A DNA stretch of 64,000 nt from Jiangella muralis (GCF_001270745.1 NZ_KQ434752.1:351125-415124); one strand, 5' to 3'; shown: positions 36,426 to 46,118, counted from the first letter of the stretch. The notes: generated by a model from the letters alone, not told the origin. A program made the numbers and translations.

Positions 36426-37745
36426 TCACACCGTCCGGAGGAACTCGTCCAGCATCTCCAGGCCCTGGACCAGGGCCGCGACCGGCACGCGTTCGTCGAC
36501 GCCGTGCATGCCCGCCGGGGTCCGGCCGTCCGGGTCCAGGCCCAGCGGCGAGAACCCGAAGCCCGCCATCCCGAGCTCCGCGAAGGGTTTGGCATCGGTG
36601 CCGCCGGCCATGCAGAAGGGGACGACCACGGCATCCGGGTCGTGCCGCCGGACCGCCGCCGCCATGGCGTCGAACCACAGGTTGTCCCACTCCGCTTCGA
36701 TCGCGGGGCGATACGACAGGAACGACCTGGTGACCGCCGGTCCGAGGAGCGTATCGATCGTGGCGAGCTGATCCGCCTCACCGCCTGGCACCGAGCGCAC
36801 GTCGATCTCGGCGTGGGCCTCACCGGGCACGACGTTGTACTTGTAGCCGGCCTCGAGCACGGTCACGGCGGTCGAGGGGTACAGCGACGGCTCGACGACG
36901 TCACGCAGCGGCCCGATGCGGTCCACCACGGCCTCGACCCCCTGCGCGGACGAGAGATCGGCGTCGAGGCCGAGTGTCTGCGTGGCGATCTCGAGCAGTC
37001 GCCGTATCGGTGGCGTCAGCGTCATGGGCCAGCGGTGCTCGGTGAGCCGCGCAAGCCCGGTCACGAGGTGGGCGGCGGGATTGTCGGGGTTGGGACGCGA
37101 GCCGTGACCGGCCGTCCCGCTCGCACGAACGCGCAGATGCAGGGACCCGCGCTCGGCCACGGCGATGGGATAGAACCGCCGCACCTGGCCGTCGGGCGCT
37201 TCCACCGGTACGGCCTGCCCACCCGTCTCACCGATGGCCGCCGCGACCCCGTCGAAGAGCTCCGGACGGTTCCGCACCAGCCACTCGGCACCGAGGGCAC
37301 CGTCCTCCTCCTCGTCCGCGACGAAGGCGAAGACCACGTCTCGCCGGGGAGCGATTCCTCGGGATGCCCACCGCATCAAGGTGGCGAGCATCATCGCGAC
37401 CATGTCCTTCATGTCGGTCGCTCCGCGGCCCCAGACGTAGCCGTCTGCCACCCGGCCCTCGAACGGTGCCACGGTCCACCCGCCGGGCTCGGCCGGGACG
37501 ACGTCGAGGTGCCCGTGCACGAGCAGGCCGGGCTGCGAGCGATCGGTGCCGGCGACTCTCAGGACCACATTGGCCCGGTTCGGTTCGGAGACGATGAGCT
37601 CGGGATCGTAGCCCGCCGCGCGCAGCAGTCCGACGACGTACCGTGCGGCGTCCAGTTCGCCGTTGCTGCCCCGGCTCCCGTAGTTGCTGGTGTCGATGGC
37701 GATGAGCTCGGAACAGATGGTGACGACGTCGGGGTGGACGGTCAT
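36426..37745 (-). CDS. M20-family ArgE/DapE-type deacylase
   Basis: 439 aa. Zinc motifs LLVHGHLDVVPAEPGGW, GRGATDMKDM and AFVADEEEDGALGAEW, plus the dimerisation-domain His in SGTAGHGSRPN. The ArgE/DapE group removes acyl groups such as acetyl or succinyl from amino acids. It overlaps the GNAT gene by four bases (ATGA), a pairing that suggests the N-acyl group put on by one is taken off by the other (inference). Confidence 0.87.
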   Translation of the reverse strand: MTVHPDVVTICSELIAIDTSNYGSRGSNGELDAARYVVGLLRAAGYDPELIVSEPNRANVVLRVAGTDRSQPGLLVHGHLDVVPAEPGGWTVAPFEGRVADGYVWGRGATDMKDMVAMMLATLMRWASRGIAPRRDVVFAFVADEEEDGALGAEWLVRNRPELFDGVAAAIGETGGQAVPVEAPDGQVRRFYPIAVAERGSLHLRVRASGTAGHGSRPNPDNPAAHLVTGLARLTEHRWPMTLTPPIRRLLEIATQTLGLDADLSSAQGVEAVVDRIGPLRDVVEPSLYPSTAVTVLEAGYKYNVVPGEAHAEIDVRSVPGGEADQLATIDTLLGPAVTRSFLSYRPAIEAEWDNLWFDAMAAAVRRHDPDAVVVPFCMAGGTDAKPFAELGMAGFGFSPLGLDPDGRTPAGMHGVDERVPVAALVQGLEMLDEFLRTV

Positions 37746-38605
37746 CGTGCTCCTGACGTTGTGCCCGCCGGCGGGGCGGGGGTGGGCGTGGGGGCGATCA
37801 CGTAGCCGCGTTGCCGGTCGAAGCCGGTGATCTCAGCACCGCGATCCATGGCACCGGCCAGCACGTCGCGGACGCGGTGACGCCAGGCCTGCGCGAGCCG
37901 GGGATCCTCGATCCGCACCTGCTCGATGTCCTCCGGTACGGGGACGAACGCCGCACCGCCGGTCCACGGCACCACGTGGAGTGAGCCCTCGCCGACCTCG
38001 ATCAGCGCCGGGTGCTCCCCCACCGATGGCCGCGACCATCGTGCGTCCGCCGCGGCCACCGCGGCGGGTGAGAGGAGGTCCCATTCGACCAGCAGCCGGT
38101 CGCTCTCCTCGCCCCGATTGAGCCCGTCGTGCATGGGCCCGTAGAAGTCGGGAAGGTAGGCCGTCGCTCGAGCGCCGAGCTTCACCAGGTTGAAGTAGGC
38201 GTTGCGACGGACCAGCGGATCGAACGTCCACGTGACCGAACGGATGCCGCGCCCCAGCGCCCAGGTGCGCTGGTGGCACTTGAGCAGGAACCCGACGTCG
38301 CGTGCGCGACACTCGGCGTCAACACCGGCGATGTGGCTGTGCAGCGACCCGTCGTCCGGTGCGAAGAACGCGACGGCGGCGCCGGCCATCCGGCCCTCCA
38401 CGAAGGCCGCACCGACGTAATTGCCGGTCATGCTGAGAGCGCGCAGCAGCGATACCGTGACCTGGGAGGAGCCGGGCGAGCGATTCCAGACCCGGCTGAG
38501 CAGGGCACTGACCGCCTCGAACTCGGCGACTCCGGTCGCCTCCCGGACGGTGACGCCGGGACCGGGCGGGGTGGCCAGCGAGCGCCGCGGACGGTCCAAA
38601 GTCAT
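37742..38605 (-). CDS. GNAT-superfamily N-acyltransferase (COG3375-like)
   Basis: 287 aa. The N-terminal half has an acyl-CoA-binding GNAT core (VTVREATGVAEFEAVSALL, GAAFVEGRMAGAAVAFF, GFLLKCHQRTWALGRGI). Then come SVTWTFDPLVRRNAYFNLVK and YLPDFYGPMHDGLNRG, typical of the COG3375 group often found near N-acylamino-acid racemases. ATG 38605 overlaps the upstream M20 stop. In Geobacillus a GNAT succinyltransferase acts with such a racemase and an M20 desuccinylase to turn D- into L-amino acids. The same trio is present here. Confidence 0.75.
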   Translation of the reverse strand: MTLDRPRRSLATPPGPGVTVREATGVAEFEAVSALLSRVWNRSPGSSQVTVSLLRALSMTGNYVGAAFVEGRMAGAAVAFFAPDDGSLHSHIAGVDAECRARDVGFLLKCHQRTWALGRGIRSVTWTFDPLVRRNAYFNLVKLGARATAYLPDFYGPMHDGLNRGEESDRLLVEWDLLSPAAVAAADARWSRPSVGEHPALIEVGEGSLHVVPWTGGAAFVPVPEDIEQVRIEDPRLAQAWRHRVRDVLAGAMDRGAEITGFDRQRGYVIAPTPTPAPPAGTTSGAR

Positions 38606-39798
38606 GGAAGGTCCTCGGCGCCGGTCGACGTGAGGACGTCCTCGATCAGCGCCGTCAGCAGTGCGAGACGGTCGCCGAGCAGCGCCGTGTCGACCCACTC
38701 GTGGCGGGCGTGCGCTCCCCCGCCCACCGCTCCGAGACCGTCGAGGGTCGGCACCCCGGCGGCTGCCGTCAGGTTGCCGTCCGAGCCGCCGCCCACGGCG
38801 GCGCCGGTGAGCGCAGCCATGCCCAGGCCCTCCGCCAGCGCGCTCGCGCGCCGGAACAGCCCGGCGGTCATCGTGGCCTCGAGCGGCGGGCGGTCGATGC
38901 CCCCGGCCACGTCGATAGCGACCCCGGGATCGGCTGGCACGAGGCCCCGGATCGCGGTGTCGACCCGCACCAGCTCCGCGACCGTCCGAGCGCGGACGTC
39001 GATCCTCAGCGTGGCCAGCTCGGGCACCGTGTTGTCAGCCGTTCCCGCCTCCGCGCCGGTCGGAGCGACGCTCGTCCCCTCGGTGTCGTCCGCCAACGCG
39101 GCGACCCTGCCGACGGCGCTGCCGAGCGCGATCAGGGCGTTGGCACCGAGGTGCGGCTCCAGGCCCGCGTGCGCGGCGCGGCCGGTGAACGTCAGGACGT
39201 AGTGGGCTCGTCCCTTGCGCTCGGTCTTCAGAGCGCCGGAGTCGTCGCCGGCCTCGAGCACCAGCACCGCCGCGCATCCTTCGGCCTCGGCCTCGATCAG
39301 CTCGCGGGAGGTCGGGGAGCCGAGTTCTTCGTCGCCGGTGACCAGGACGGTGACGCCGGACGGATCGTCGAGGCCGGCGATCGCGTGGAACGCCAGCGCG
39401 AGCCCGACCTTCATGTCCAGGCAACCGGGCCCGCGGATCCGGTCGCCGGCTTCGAAGGGGATGGTGTCGATCGTGCCCAGCGGCCAGACGGTGTCGTGGT
39501 GGCCGAGCACGAGCACCCGGCGTGGGCCGTCTCCCCACCGCCAGCGCAGGTGCGCACACCCGGCCGACTCGATCCGCTCCGGACGAACGCCGAGGATGGC
39601 CGCGCCGACTTCCGCGACGCGGTCGGCACTGCGCGCGACGGCGGCGAGGTCGGCCGACGGTGACTCGACGCTGACCAGCTGAGCCGAGGCCGCCACGACC
39701 TCGGCCATCCGGTCGTGGGCGGCGGCGATGCGGGGGTGGACATCGTTCACCGCGCAGCCCCCGGCGGTCACGGGGCCGGCGGATGGCGGTGCGTTCAT
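38602..39798 (-). CDS. M20-family metallopeptidase (glutamate carboxypeptidase-like)
   Basis: 398 aa. Zinc ligands in LVLGHHDTVWPLG, IRGPGCLDMKVGLAL, LVTGDEELGSPTS and HARHEWVD, and the domain His in GRAAHAGLEPH. The pattern resembles carboxypeptidase G2, which releases C-terminal glutamate or similar acids. ATG 39798 follows GGAGGGACCC. First gene of the minus-strand operon, divergent from the M17 aminopeptidase. Confidence 0.87.
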   Translation of the reverse strand: MNAPPSAGPVTAGGCAVNDVHPRIAAAHDRMAEVVAASAQLVSVESPSADLAAVARSADRVAEVGAAILGVRPERIESAGCAHLRWRWGDGPRRVLVLGHHDTVWPLGTIDTIPFEAGDRIRGPGCLDMKVGLALAFHAIAGLDDPSGVTVLVTGDEELGSPTSRELIEAEAEGCAAVLVLEAGDDSGALKTERKGRAHYVLTFTGRAAHAGLEPHLGANALIALGSAVGRVAALADDTEGTSVAPTGAEAGTADNTVPELATLRIDVRARTVAELVRVDTAIRGLVPADPGVAIDVAGGIDRPPLEATMTAGLFRRASALAEGLGMAALTGAAVGGGSDGNLTAAAGVPTLDGLGAVGGGAHARHEWVDTALLGDRLALLTALIEDVLTSTGAEDLP

Positions 39799-39891
39799 GG
39801 GTCCCTCCGGCGCTTGATCTGCGGCCGTCAGGGTCTCAGCCGGGTCGGCGGTGGCTCTTGTGGCCCGACATCAAAAGGCGGCTGCGACCTA

Positions 39892-39904
39892 GGTGTCCGA
39901 CACC
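39892..39904. promoter_or_regulatory. Inverted repeat GGTGTC-C-GACACC in the divergent peptidase promoter region
   Basis: Both half-sites match those of the TGGTGTCACGACACCA palindrome at 49026-49041, with the spacer one base shorter. It lies between two divergent starts (39798 and 39982), so a single site could control both operons. Confidence 0.45.
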
Positions 39905-39981
39905 GACGGCAGCCGTCCTCGTCCGGCTAGCGTCCTGCTACGGCACGGAACACGTTGGTGGCGATGCATCGGGAGGACCAG

Positions 39982-41457
39982 GTGACCAAGCAGGGCGCGG
40001 ACGCTCCGGCGCTGTCGGCCGGGACGGTCGTCGTACCCACCGGCCGCGGCGGAGAGGTGCCGTCCCCACTGGCCCGCTTCCTCGCCGATGCCGGCGTCGA
40101 GGCCGACGTGCGCGAGATCGGACGTCGCGTCGACCTGACCGAACCCGGTGAGGTCGCCCGGGTCCCCGTCGTCGACGGCCCCGACCTCGTCTACGTGGTC
40201 GTCGGCGATCCGCGGCCGGAGCTGCCCTTCCACCACGTGCGAGAGGCCGCGATGGCGGCATCCCGGCGCTGCGGGTCCGCTGCGACGGTGCTCAACGCGG
40301 TCGGCTGCTGGGACGACGACCCGCGCTGCGCCACTGCGGCGGCAGAGGGCTGGGTCCTCGGCACGTACCGGTACCAGATCGATTGGACGGTCGCCGACCT
40401 GCTCGCCCGGCTCGATCCGGTACCGGTCCGGCACTGGGGCGCTGACGAGGCCGTGCGCGAGGGCGTCGTGCTCGGCGCGGCCGCCAACCTCGTTCGCGAC
40501 CTGGTCAACGCGCCACCGGGCCAGCTCGTCCCGGAGCGGCTTGCGGCCGTCTGTCGAGAACTCGGCCAGGCTCTCGGGTTCGAGGTGCGAGTCCACGACC
40601 AGGACATGCTGGAGCGGGACGGGTTCGGCGGGCTGCTGGGGGTCGGGCGCGGCAGCGCGTCCCCGCCGGTCCTGGTCGAGTTGCGCCGCGGCGACGAAGC
40701 GGGCCCGCACACGGCGCTCGTCGGCAAGGGCATCACCTTCGACGCGGGCGGCATCTCTCTCAAGCCGTCCCGGGGCATGCTGACCATGAAGGCGGACATG
40801 TCCGGCGCCGCCGCCGTCCTCGGCGCCTTCGTCGCGCTCGCCGGCCTGCACTCCGACGCGCCGGTGCGCGGCTATCTGGCGTGCGCCGAGAACATGCCGG
40901 GTCCGGCCGCGACCCGGATCGGGGACGTCCTGCGTCATCGCGGCGGCCGGACGGTCGAGGTGACCGACGCCGACTGCGAGGGGCGGCTCGTGCTCGCCGA
41001 CGCCCTCGCGTACGCGGCCGAGGCAGGCCCCGCCGCGATCGTCGACCTGGCCACCCTGACCTCGAGCTCGGGCCTCGGCCCGCAGATCTGGGCCGGGTTC
41101 GGCACCGACGACGCCCTGCTGGCGCTGGTCCTGGCGGCCGGGAGCGCGTCGGGCGAGCCGGGCTGGGCGATGCCACGGTGGGAGCCGTATCGGGACGGCC
41201 TGGCCTCCGATGTGGCGGACGCGCGGAACTTCGACCCGGACGCGACCCAGCCGTACGGCGCCATCACCGCCGCGCTCTACCTCGAGCCGTTCGCGTCCGG
41301 CGTGGCGTGGGCGCACGTGGACCTCGGGCTCACGGTGATGCACCCGGCCGCCGACCACCGCTGGGCGGCCGGTGCCAACGGCCGCGGGGTCCGGCTGCTC
41401 ACCCGGTTCCTGGCCGCCCGCTCCAGCGGCGCCGCGGCCGGTGAGGGCGCCGCGTGA
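39982..41457 (+). CDS. M17-family leucyl aminopeptidase
   Basis: 491 aa. Metal and catalytic residues are in ALVGKGITFDAGGISLKP and in the block VTDADCEGRLVLADAL. That block differs from the usual NTDAEGRL yet keeps Asp, Glu and Arg. Removes N-terminal amino acids from peptides in the cytoplasm. GTG 39982 was chosen because GGGAGG lies just upstream; ATG 39964 and an earlier GTG at 39955 are in frame but lack such a site. Its stop overlaps the hydratase start (GTGA). Confidence 0.9.
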   Translation: MTKQGADAPALSAGTVVVPTGRGGEVPSPLARFLADAGVEADVREIGRRVDLTEPGEVARVPVVDGPDLVYVVVGDPRPELPFHHVREAAMAASRRCGSAATVLNAVGCWDDDPRCATAAAEGWVLGTYRYQIDWTVADLLARLDPVPVRHWGADEAVREGVVLGAAANLVRDLVNAPPGQLVPERLAAVCRELGQALGFEVRVHDQDMLERDGFGGLLGVGRGSASPPVLVELRRGDEAGPHTALVGKGITFDAGGISLKPSRGMLTMKADMSGAAAVLGAFVALAGLHSDAPVRGYLACAENMPGPAATRIGDVLRHRGGRTVEVTDADCEGRLVLADALAYAAEAGPAAIVDLATLTSSSGLGPQIWAGFGTDDALLALVLAAGSASGEPGWAMPRWEPYRDGLASDVADARNFDPDATQPYGAITAALYLEPFASGVAWAHVDLGLTVMHPAADHRWAAGANGRGVRLLTRFLAARSSGAAAGEGAA

Positions 41458-42437
41458 GCGTCGTGGACGGTCCCTACTTCGACGATCTCTCCGCCGGCGA
41501 CGTGTTCACCGGCCCGGCCGTCACGCTGGACGCCGGTCTCCAGGCACAGCACCGGGCGATCCTCGGCGACCGGCTGCCGCTCTGCCTCGACGACTCCCTT
41601 GCCGAGTCGGTCACCGGACGTGCGGGCCTCGCGCATCCCGGGGTGGTGTGGGACGTCGCGATCGGCCAGTCGAGCGTCGTGACCCGCCAGGTGGTCGCGA
41701 ACCTCTTCTACCGAGGACTCCGGCTGCGGGCGACGCCCTACCTCGGCGACACGCTGGTGACGTCCGCCGAGGTGGTCGCCACCCGCCGGGTCCGGTCCCG
41801 GGCGGACCGGCCGGAGCGGGGCAAGGTGGTGCTGCGCATCCTCAGCCGGGACCAGACGGGGCGCGTCGTCCTCGGCTTCGACCGCTGTGCGCTCCTCCCC
41901 TGCCGCCCCGGCGCCGAGGCGGCAGGGGATCGCTCGGACGACGCCGGCGGGCTGTTCACCGTGCCGCCGGTGCCGGCCGCGGCCTCCGCGCCCGAGTGGC
42001 TCGCGGGCTGGTCGCTCGGGCCGCTGCGGGCGGCCGCCGGCGACGAGCGCCTCGTCGTGGGCGAGGTCCGCGATCTCGCTGCCGGCGACGTCGTCTCGAG
42101 CGCGCCGGAGCTGGCCCGCCTCACCGTGAACGTCGCGGCGGTGCACCACGACGCGGAGCTGGCCGGCGGCCGTCGTCTGGTGTACGGAGGGCACACGATC
42201 GGGCTCGCTCTCGGCCAGACGTGTCGCGCGGTCCCGGGGCTCGCGACCGTCACCGAGTGGTTCGCGTGCGACCACGTCGCGCCGGTGTACGAGGGCGACA
42301 CGGTGCACAGCCGGGTCACGGTGCAGGGCCTCACGCCGTACCGCGATGGCAGCGCGATCGCCGTGCTCAACACTCAGACGTCAGTGGCCGGCCGCGGCGC
42401 CGTGCTCGACTGGACCTTCGCCGCGTTGGTCGCATGA
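41454..42437 (+). CDS. MaoC-type double-hotdog hydratase, probable mesaconyl-CoA hydratase
   Basis: 327 aa, two hotdog domains. The first opens YFDDLSAGDVFTGPAVTLD and holds QVVANLFYRGLRLRATPYLG followed by DTL. This resembles the mesaconyl-CoA hydratase (Mch) pattern VANL-x-Y-x6-8-GDTL. The second contains VTEWFACDHVAPVYEGDTV. Mch adds water to mesaconyl-CoA to give beta-methylmalyl-CoA. It overlaps the CoA-lyase gene by four bases, the next step of the same route, and a methylaspartate ammonia-lyase that makes mesaconate lies 10 kb on. Another enoyl-CoA hydratase activity is possible. Confidence 0.75.
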   Translation: MSVVDGPYFDDLSAGDVFTGPAVTLDAGLQAQHRAILGDRLPLCLDDSLAESVTGRAGLAHPGVVWDVAIGQSSVVTRQVVANLFYRGLRLRATPYLGDTLVTSAEVVATRRVRSRADRPERGKVVLRILSRDQTGRVVLGFDRCALLPCRPGAEAAGDRSDDAGGLFTVPPVPAAASAPEWLAGWSLGPLRAAAGDERLVVGEVRDLAAGDVVSSAPELARLTVNVAAVHHDAELAGGRRLVYGGHTIGLALGQTCRAVPGLATVTEWFACDHVAPVYEGDTVHSRVTVQGLTPYRDGSAIAVLNTQTSVAGRGAVLDWTFAALVA

Positions 42438-43276
42438 GCGCCGGCCGTGGCCCGGCGTGGCTCTTCGTGCCGGGCGATCGACCGGACCGCTTCGCGAAGG
42501 CGGCCGCGAGCGCCGCCGACCAGGTCATCTGCGACCTGGAGGACGCCGTTCTGCCGGCCGCCAAGGAGGCGGCTCGCGACCACGTCGTGGGCTGGCTCTC
42601 CGCAGGCGGATCGGCCTGGGTGCGGGTGAACCCGTCCGGCTCGTCATGGCATCGCGATGACGTGCTCGGCCTGGCCCGTTGCGCGGGCCTCCAGGGCGTC
42701 GTCGTGCCCAAGGTCGAGTCCGCAACGGACCTGGAGGCCGTGCGCGAGGTGCTCACGGTGCCGGTGGCGCCCCTCATCGAGTCCGCCGCGGGTGTCGAGC
42801 GAGTCGCTGAGATCGTCACCGCCGATCGGGTGGAGCGGCTCCTCCTCGGGACCGTCGACCTCGCGGTCGACCTCGGCTGCGACGAGGAGTCCGACGTCGT
42901 GACGCACGCCAGGTGCCGGCTCCTGCTGGCGTCCAGGGCAGCTGGACGAGCCGCACCGGTGGACGGAGTGACCAGGGCGCTGCGAGACCCCGCCGCTGCG
43001 TTCGCCGACGCAGGACGGGCGCGCCGCGAGGGCTTCGCCGGGAAGCTCGCGATCCACCCGATGCAGGTCGAGCCGATCCGCTCGGCGTTCGCGCCGACCC
43101 CGGAGGAGGTGGCCTGGGCGCATGGCGTGGTCGCGTCCGCCGGCAGTGCCGCGCACGGCGCGGTGGCCACGTCCGGCCTGATGGTCGACGCCCCCGTCGT
43201 CGAGCGCGCGCGCCGGATCCTGGCCGTCGCCGGTGCTGGTGCGGCGGCCCACGAGACAGCGGAGGACAGCGACTGA
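42434..43276 (+). CDS. HpcH/HpaI/CitE-family CoA ester lyase (beta-methylmalyl-CoA lyase candidate)
   Basis: 280 aa TIM barrel. WLFVPGDRPDRFAKAA and VICDLEDAVLPAAKEAAR are the CitE/Mcl signatures; metal ligands are in VVVPKVESATDLEAV and the acidic LLGTVDLAVDLGCD. The family cleaves citramalyl-, malyl- or beta-methylmalyl-CoA. Given the hydratase directly upstream (ATGA overlap), splitting beta-methylmalyl-CoA into glyoxylate and propionyl-CoA is the best guess; citramalyl-CoA is an alternative. Confidence 0.8.
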   Translation: MSAGRGPAWLFVPGDRPDRFAKAAASAADQVICDLEDAVLPAAKEAARDHVVGWLSAGGSAWVRVNPSGSSWHRDDVLGLARCAGLQGVVVPKVESATDLEAVREVLTVPVAPLIESAAGVERVAEIVTADRVERLLLGTVDLAVDLGCDEESDVVTHARCRLLLASRAAGRAAPVDGVTRALRDPAAAFADAGRARREGFAGKLAIHPMQVEPIRSAFAPTPEEVAWAHGVVASAGSAAHGAVATSGLMVDAPVVERARRILAVAGAGAAAHETAEDSD

Positions 43277-43277
43277 C

Positions 43278-44483
43278 ATGGCCCATTTCGAGAGCGACGT
43301 CCTGTGGAACCCGGCGTGGTCGGCCCTCGAGGGCTGGACGGAACGACCTCCGGCCGTGGTGGAGCGATTCCATCGGTCCATTCCGGGATTCGCCGAGTCC
43401 CCGCTCGTCCCCGCGCCGACGATCGCCGACCAGGTCGGCGTCGGGCACGTGTTCGTCAAGCACGAGGTGCAGCGCCTGGGCCTGCCGTCGTTCAAGGTCG
43501 TCGGCGCGAGCTGGGCCGTCAGCATGGTGATCGCCGACCTCCTGGACCGGCCGGTGTTCCCGACGTTCGACGCCCTCACGGAGGCAGCGGGCGCCCTCAG
43601 CACCACCGTCGTGCTCTCGACCGCCACGGACGGCAACCACGGCCGGGCCGTCGCGTACGTGGCCCGCCTGCTCGGGCTCGGGAGCCGGATCTTCGTGCCC
43701 GCTGACATGGCCGGGTCGCGAGTCGACGCGATCCGCGGTGAGGGCGCCGAGATCGAGGTGGTCGCCGGCACGTACGACGACGCCGTGCGCCGCGCCGCCG
43801 AGGAGGCGGCGCGGGTGCGGGCCGACGGCCGCCGCGAGCTGCTCGTGTCGGACACCTCGTGGCCCGGCTACACCCGGGTCCCCGAGGCCGTGGTCCTCGG
43901 CTACTCGACGATCTTCGCCGAGGCGCTCCACCAGCTCGCCGCGGCGCTGGGCCCCGAGGCCTCGATCGACGTCGCCCTCGCGCCCGTGGGCGTCGGCGCA
44001 TTCGCCTCTGCCGCGGTCCGCAGCCTGGCGAGCGGTTCGTGCAGTGTCGTCACGGTCGAGCCGGCCGCGGCCGACTGCCTGTGGCAGTCGCTGGCCGCCC
44101 GCGAGCGCGTGACCGTCCCGGGCCCGCACGAGTCGACGATGGCGGGCCTCAACTGCGGCGAGGTCTCGCTCGCGGCGTGGCCGATGCTCCAGCACGGAGT
44201 CCGTGCGGCGACTCGGGTCTCCGACCTCGAGGCGACCGTGGCCATTCGCGACCTCGCTGCCGTCGGCATCGCGACCAGCGAGAGCGGGGCGGCGAGCCTG
44301 GCCGGCCTCCGGCGGCTGCGGCTCGACTCACGCGCGGGCTCACTCCTGCGGCCCAGCTCCACGGTCGTCCTGTTCGACACCGAAGGAGTCACCGATCCGG
44401 CCGGGTACGACGCGATCCTCGCCGGGACGGCAACCATGCACGGAGACGACGATCGGGAGCCGGACCATGCCACAGATCGATGA
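43278..44483 (+). CDS. PLP fold-type II ammonia-lyase, diaminopropionate ammonia-lyase-like
   Basis: 401 aa. PLP lysine in LPSFKVVGASWAV, the substrate loop STATDGNHGRAVAYVA, and GVGAFASAAVRSL for the phosphate region resemble DpaL/YgeX. That enzyme releases ammonia from D- and L-2,3-diaminopropionate (and serine) to give pyruvate. GGAGGACAG precedes the ATG, and the gene starts right after the CoA-lyase stop. A related beta-eliminating activity, for instance on hydroxyaspartate, cannot be excluded. Confidence 0.8.
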   Translation: MAHFESDVLWNPAWSALEGWTERPPAVVERFHRSIPGFAESPLVPAPTIADQVGVGHVFVKHEVQRLGLPSFKVVGASWAVSMVIADLLDRPVFPTFDALTEAAGALSTTVVLSTATDGNHGRAVAYVARLLGLGSRIFVPADMAGSRVDAIRGEGAEIEVVAGTYDDAVRRAAEEAARVRADGRRELLVSDTSWPGYTRVPEAVVLGYSTIFAEALHQLAAALGPEASIDVALAPVGVGAFASAAVRSLASGSCSVVTVEPAAADCLWQSLAARERVTVPGPHESTMAGLNCGEVSLAAWPMLQHGVRAATRVSDLEATVAIRDLAAVGIATSESGAASLAGLRRLRLDSRAGSLLRPSSTVVLFDTEGVTDPAGYDAILAGTATMHGDDDREPDHATDR

Positions 44484-46113
44484 GCTCATCGCGTACCTCA
44501 CCGATGTCGTGCCCGGGGAGGCGACGGCGCGGGAGATCCCCGGCGTCGCCATCGGGCTGTGCGACGCCGACGGCGTGCTGTGGTCCGCGGCCTTCGGCAG
44601 CACGCACGCCGACGCTGCCCGGCCGCCGGCGCGCGCCGTCGGCGTACACACCATGTTCAGCGTCCAGTCGACGTCGAAGCTCTACACCGCGACCGGTGTG
44701 CTCCTGGCCGTCCAGGAGGGCCTGGTCGACCTCGACGAGCCGATCCTGCGCCACCTGCCGGAGTTCACCGTGCGCAGCGACTTCGAGGACCATCCCGAGC
44801 GCCGCATCACCCTGCGCCACCTGCTGACCCACACCGCCGGCTTCACCCACGAGGCCTCCGTCGGGTCCAACTACGAGGTCGGCGACGCCACGTTCGAGGA
44901 GCATCTCGCGACCATCCCGCAGACCTACCTGCGGTTCCCGGTGGGGCACCACCACGAGTACTCCAACCTCGGGATCGACCTCGCCGGCCACATCGTGTCG
45001 AGGGCCGGCGCGGAGACGTTCCCCGACTTCATGCGCCGGCGGCTCTTCGACCCGCTCGGGCTCACCCGGTCGACGTTCGACTTCGACGTCTTCGACGCCG
45101 ACGCGGACCGGGCCTTCGGCCACTCCCGGACGTTCGCCCGGGCGGGCCGCGAACTCCCCCGGCGCGTGCCGATGGTGCCGTCCGGCGGCCTCTACACGAG
45201 CGTCGACGACGTCCTGGGCTACCTGCGGTTCCAGTTGCGGGACGGCGAGGACCTGCTCCGGCCCGAGCTGATCCGGCAGCACCTCGACTTCCCCCGGCTG
45301 ACCGACCTGCAGACCCAGGGCTACGGGCTGGGCCTCTACGTCGACCGCTGGGCGCCCGGGGTGCGGGTGCTGCATCACGGCGGGGCGGGCTTCGGCTTCC
45401 TCTGCCAGGTGTTCTGGCTGCCGGACGCCGGGATCGGCGGGGCGGTGCTCACCAACTCCGTCGACCACGACCTCCAGAACGAGCTGGCCGCCGACATCGT
45501 CCGGCGGCTGGCTGCCGGCGGCCGCTCGGCGGTGGCAGCGCCCGCGCCGGCACCGCCGCCCGCGGCCGCGCCGACCCGGTCGCCTCATGTGGACGAGCTG
45601 GCCGGCAGGTACGTCGGCCGCCTCGGTGACATCGTCGAGCTGGTCGTCCGCGACGGCGGGCTCCTGCAGGTCGAGCCCGAGGAGACCGTCGTGGATCTCG
45701 ACGGCGAACTGACCGGGACCGTGCCCGACAAGGACTCGGGAGGTCGCAGGCGTCTGATCTTCCTCCGCGACGCCGCCGGGCATGTCCGCTACCTGCTCGA
45801 CGCCGGCACCGGCGATGTCCGGTACCGGACCGTCGTCCCCGAGCTCGGGGCCTCGACGCTCCCCTCGCACCTCCTCGGCGACTACACCTCCCGGATCGCG
45901 GACGTCCCGATCGCGCCGTACCGCCTGCGCCAGGACGGTGACCACGCGGTCATCGACCTGCCCCGCGGGGGGTCGCTCGCGGACCCGATCACGCTCCAGC
46001 TCATCGCCGTCGGCCCGGACCGCTACCTGTCCGCGACCGGCGAGGTGCTGACGGCCGGCGAGGCAGGCGTCGCGTACGCCGAGATCCCGTTGACCCGACC
46101 CGAACAGAGGTGA
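44467..46113 (+). CDS. Serine beta-lactamase-like hydrolase (S12 family, D-aminopeptidase/esterase type)
   Basis: 548 aa. The active-site S68-x-x-K71 is in FSVQSTSKLYTA, the Tyr-x-Asn motif in HHEYSNLGIDLAG, and the third motif in VLHHGGAGFGF. A C-terminal domain of about 170 residues follows an Ala/Pro linker, as in D-aminopeptidases. Without a signal peptide it works in the cytoplasm on imported peptides. ATG 44467 lies inside the end of the upstream gene (17-base overlap), with CGGGAG before it. Hydrolysis of D-residue peptides or amides is plausible. Confidence 0.82.
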   Translation: MPQIDELIAYLTDVVPGEATAREIPGVAIGLCDADGVLWSAAFGSTHADAARPPARAVGVHTMFSVQSTSKLYTATGVLLAVQEGLVDLDEPILRHLPEFTVRSDFEDHPERRITLRHLLTHTAGFTHEASVGSNYEVGDATFEEHLATIPQTYLRFPVGHHHEYSNLGIDLAGHIVSRAGAETFPDFMRRRLFDPLGLTRSTFDFDVFDADADRAFGHSRTFARAGRELPRRVPMVPSGGLYTSVDDVLGYLRFQLRDGEDLLRPELIRQHLDFPRLTDLQTQGYGLGLYVDRWAPGVRVLHHGGAGFGFLCQVFWLPDAGIGGAVLTNSVDHDLQNELAADIVRRLAAGGRSAVAAPAPAPPPAAAPTRSPHVDELAGRYVGRLGDIVELVVRDGGLLQVEPEETVVDLDGELTGTVPDKDSGGRRRLIFLRDAAGHVRYLLDAGTGDVRYRTVVPELGASTLPSHLLGDYTSRIADVPIAPYRLRQDGDHAVIDLPRGGSLADPITLQLIAVGPDRYLSATGEVLTAGEAGVAYAEIPLTRPEQR

Positions 46114-46118
46114 CACCG

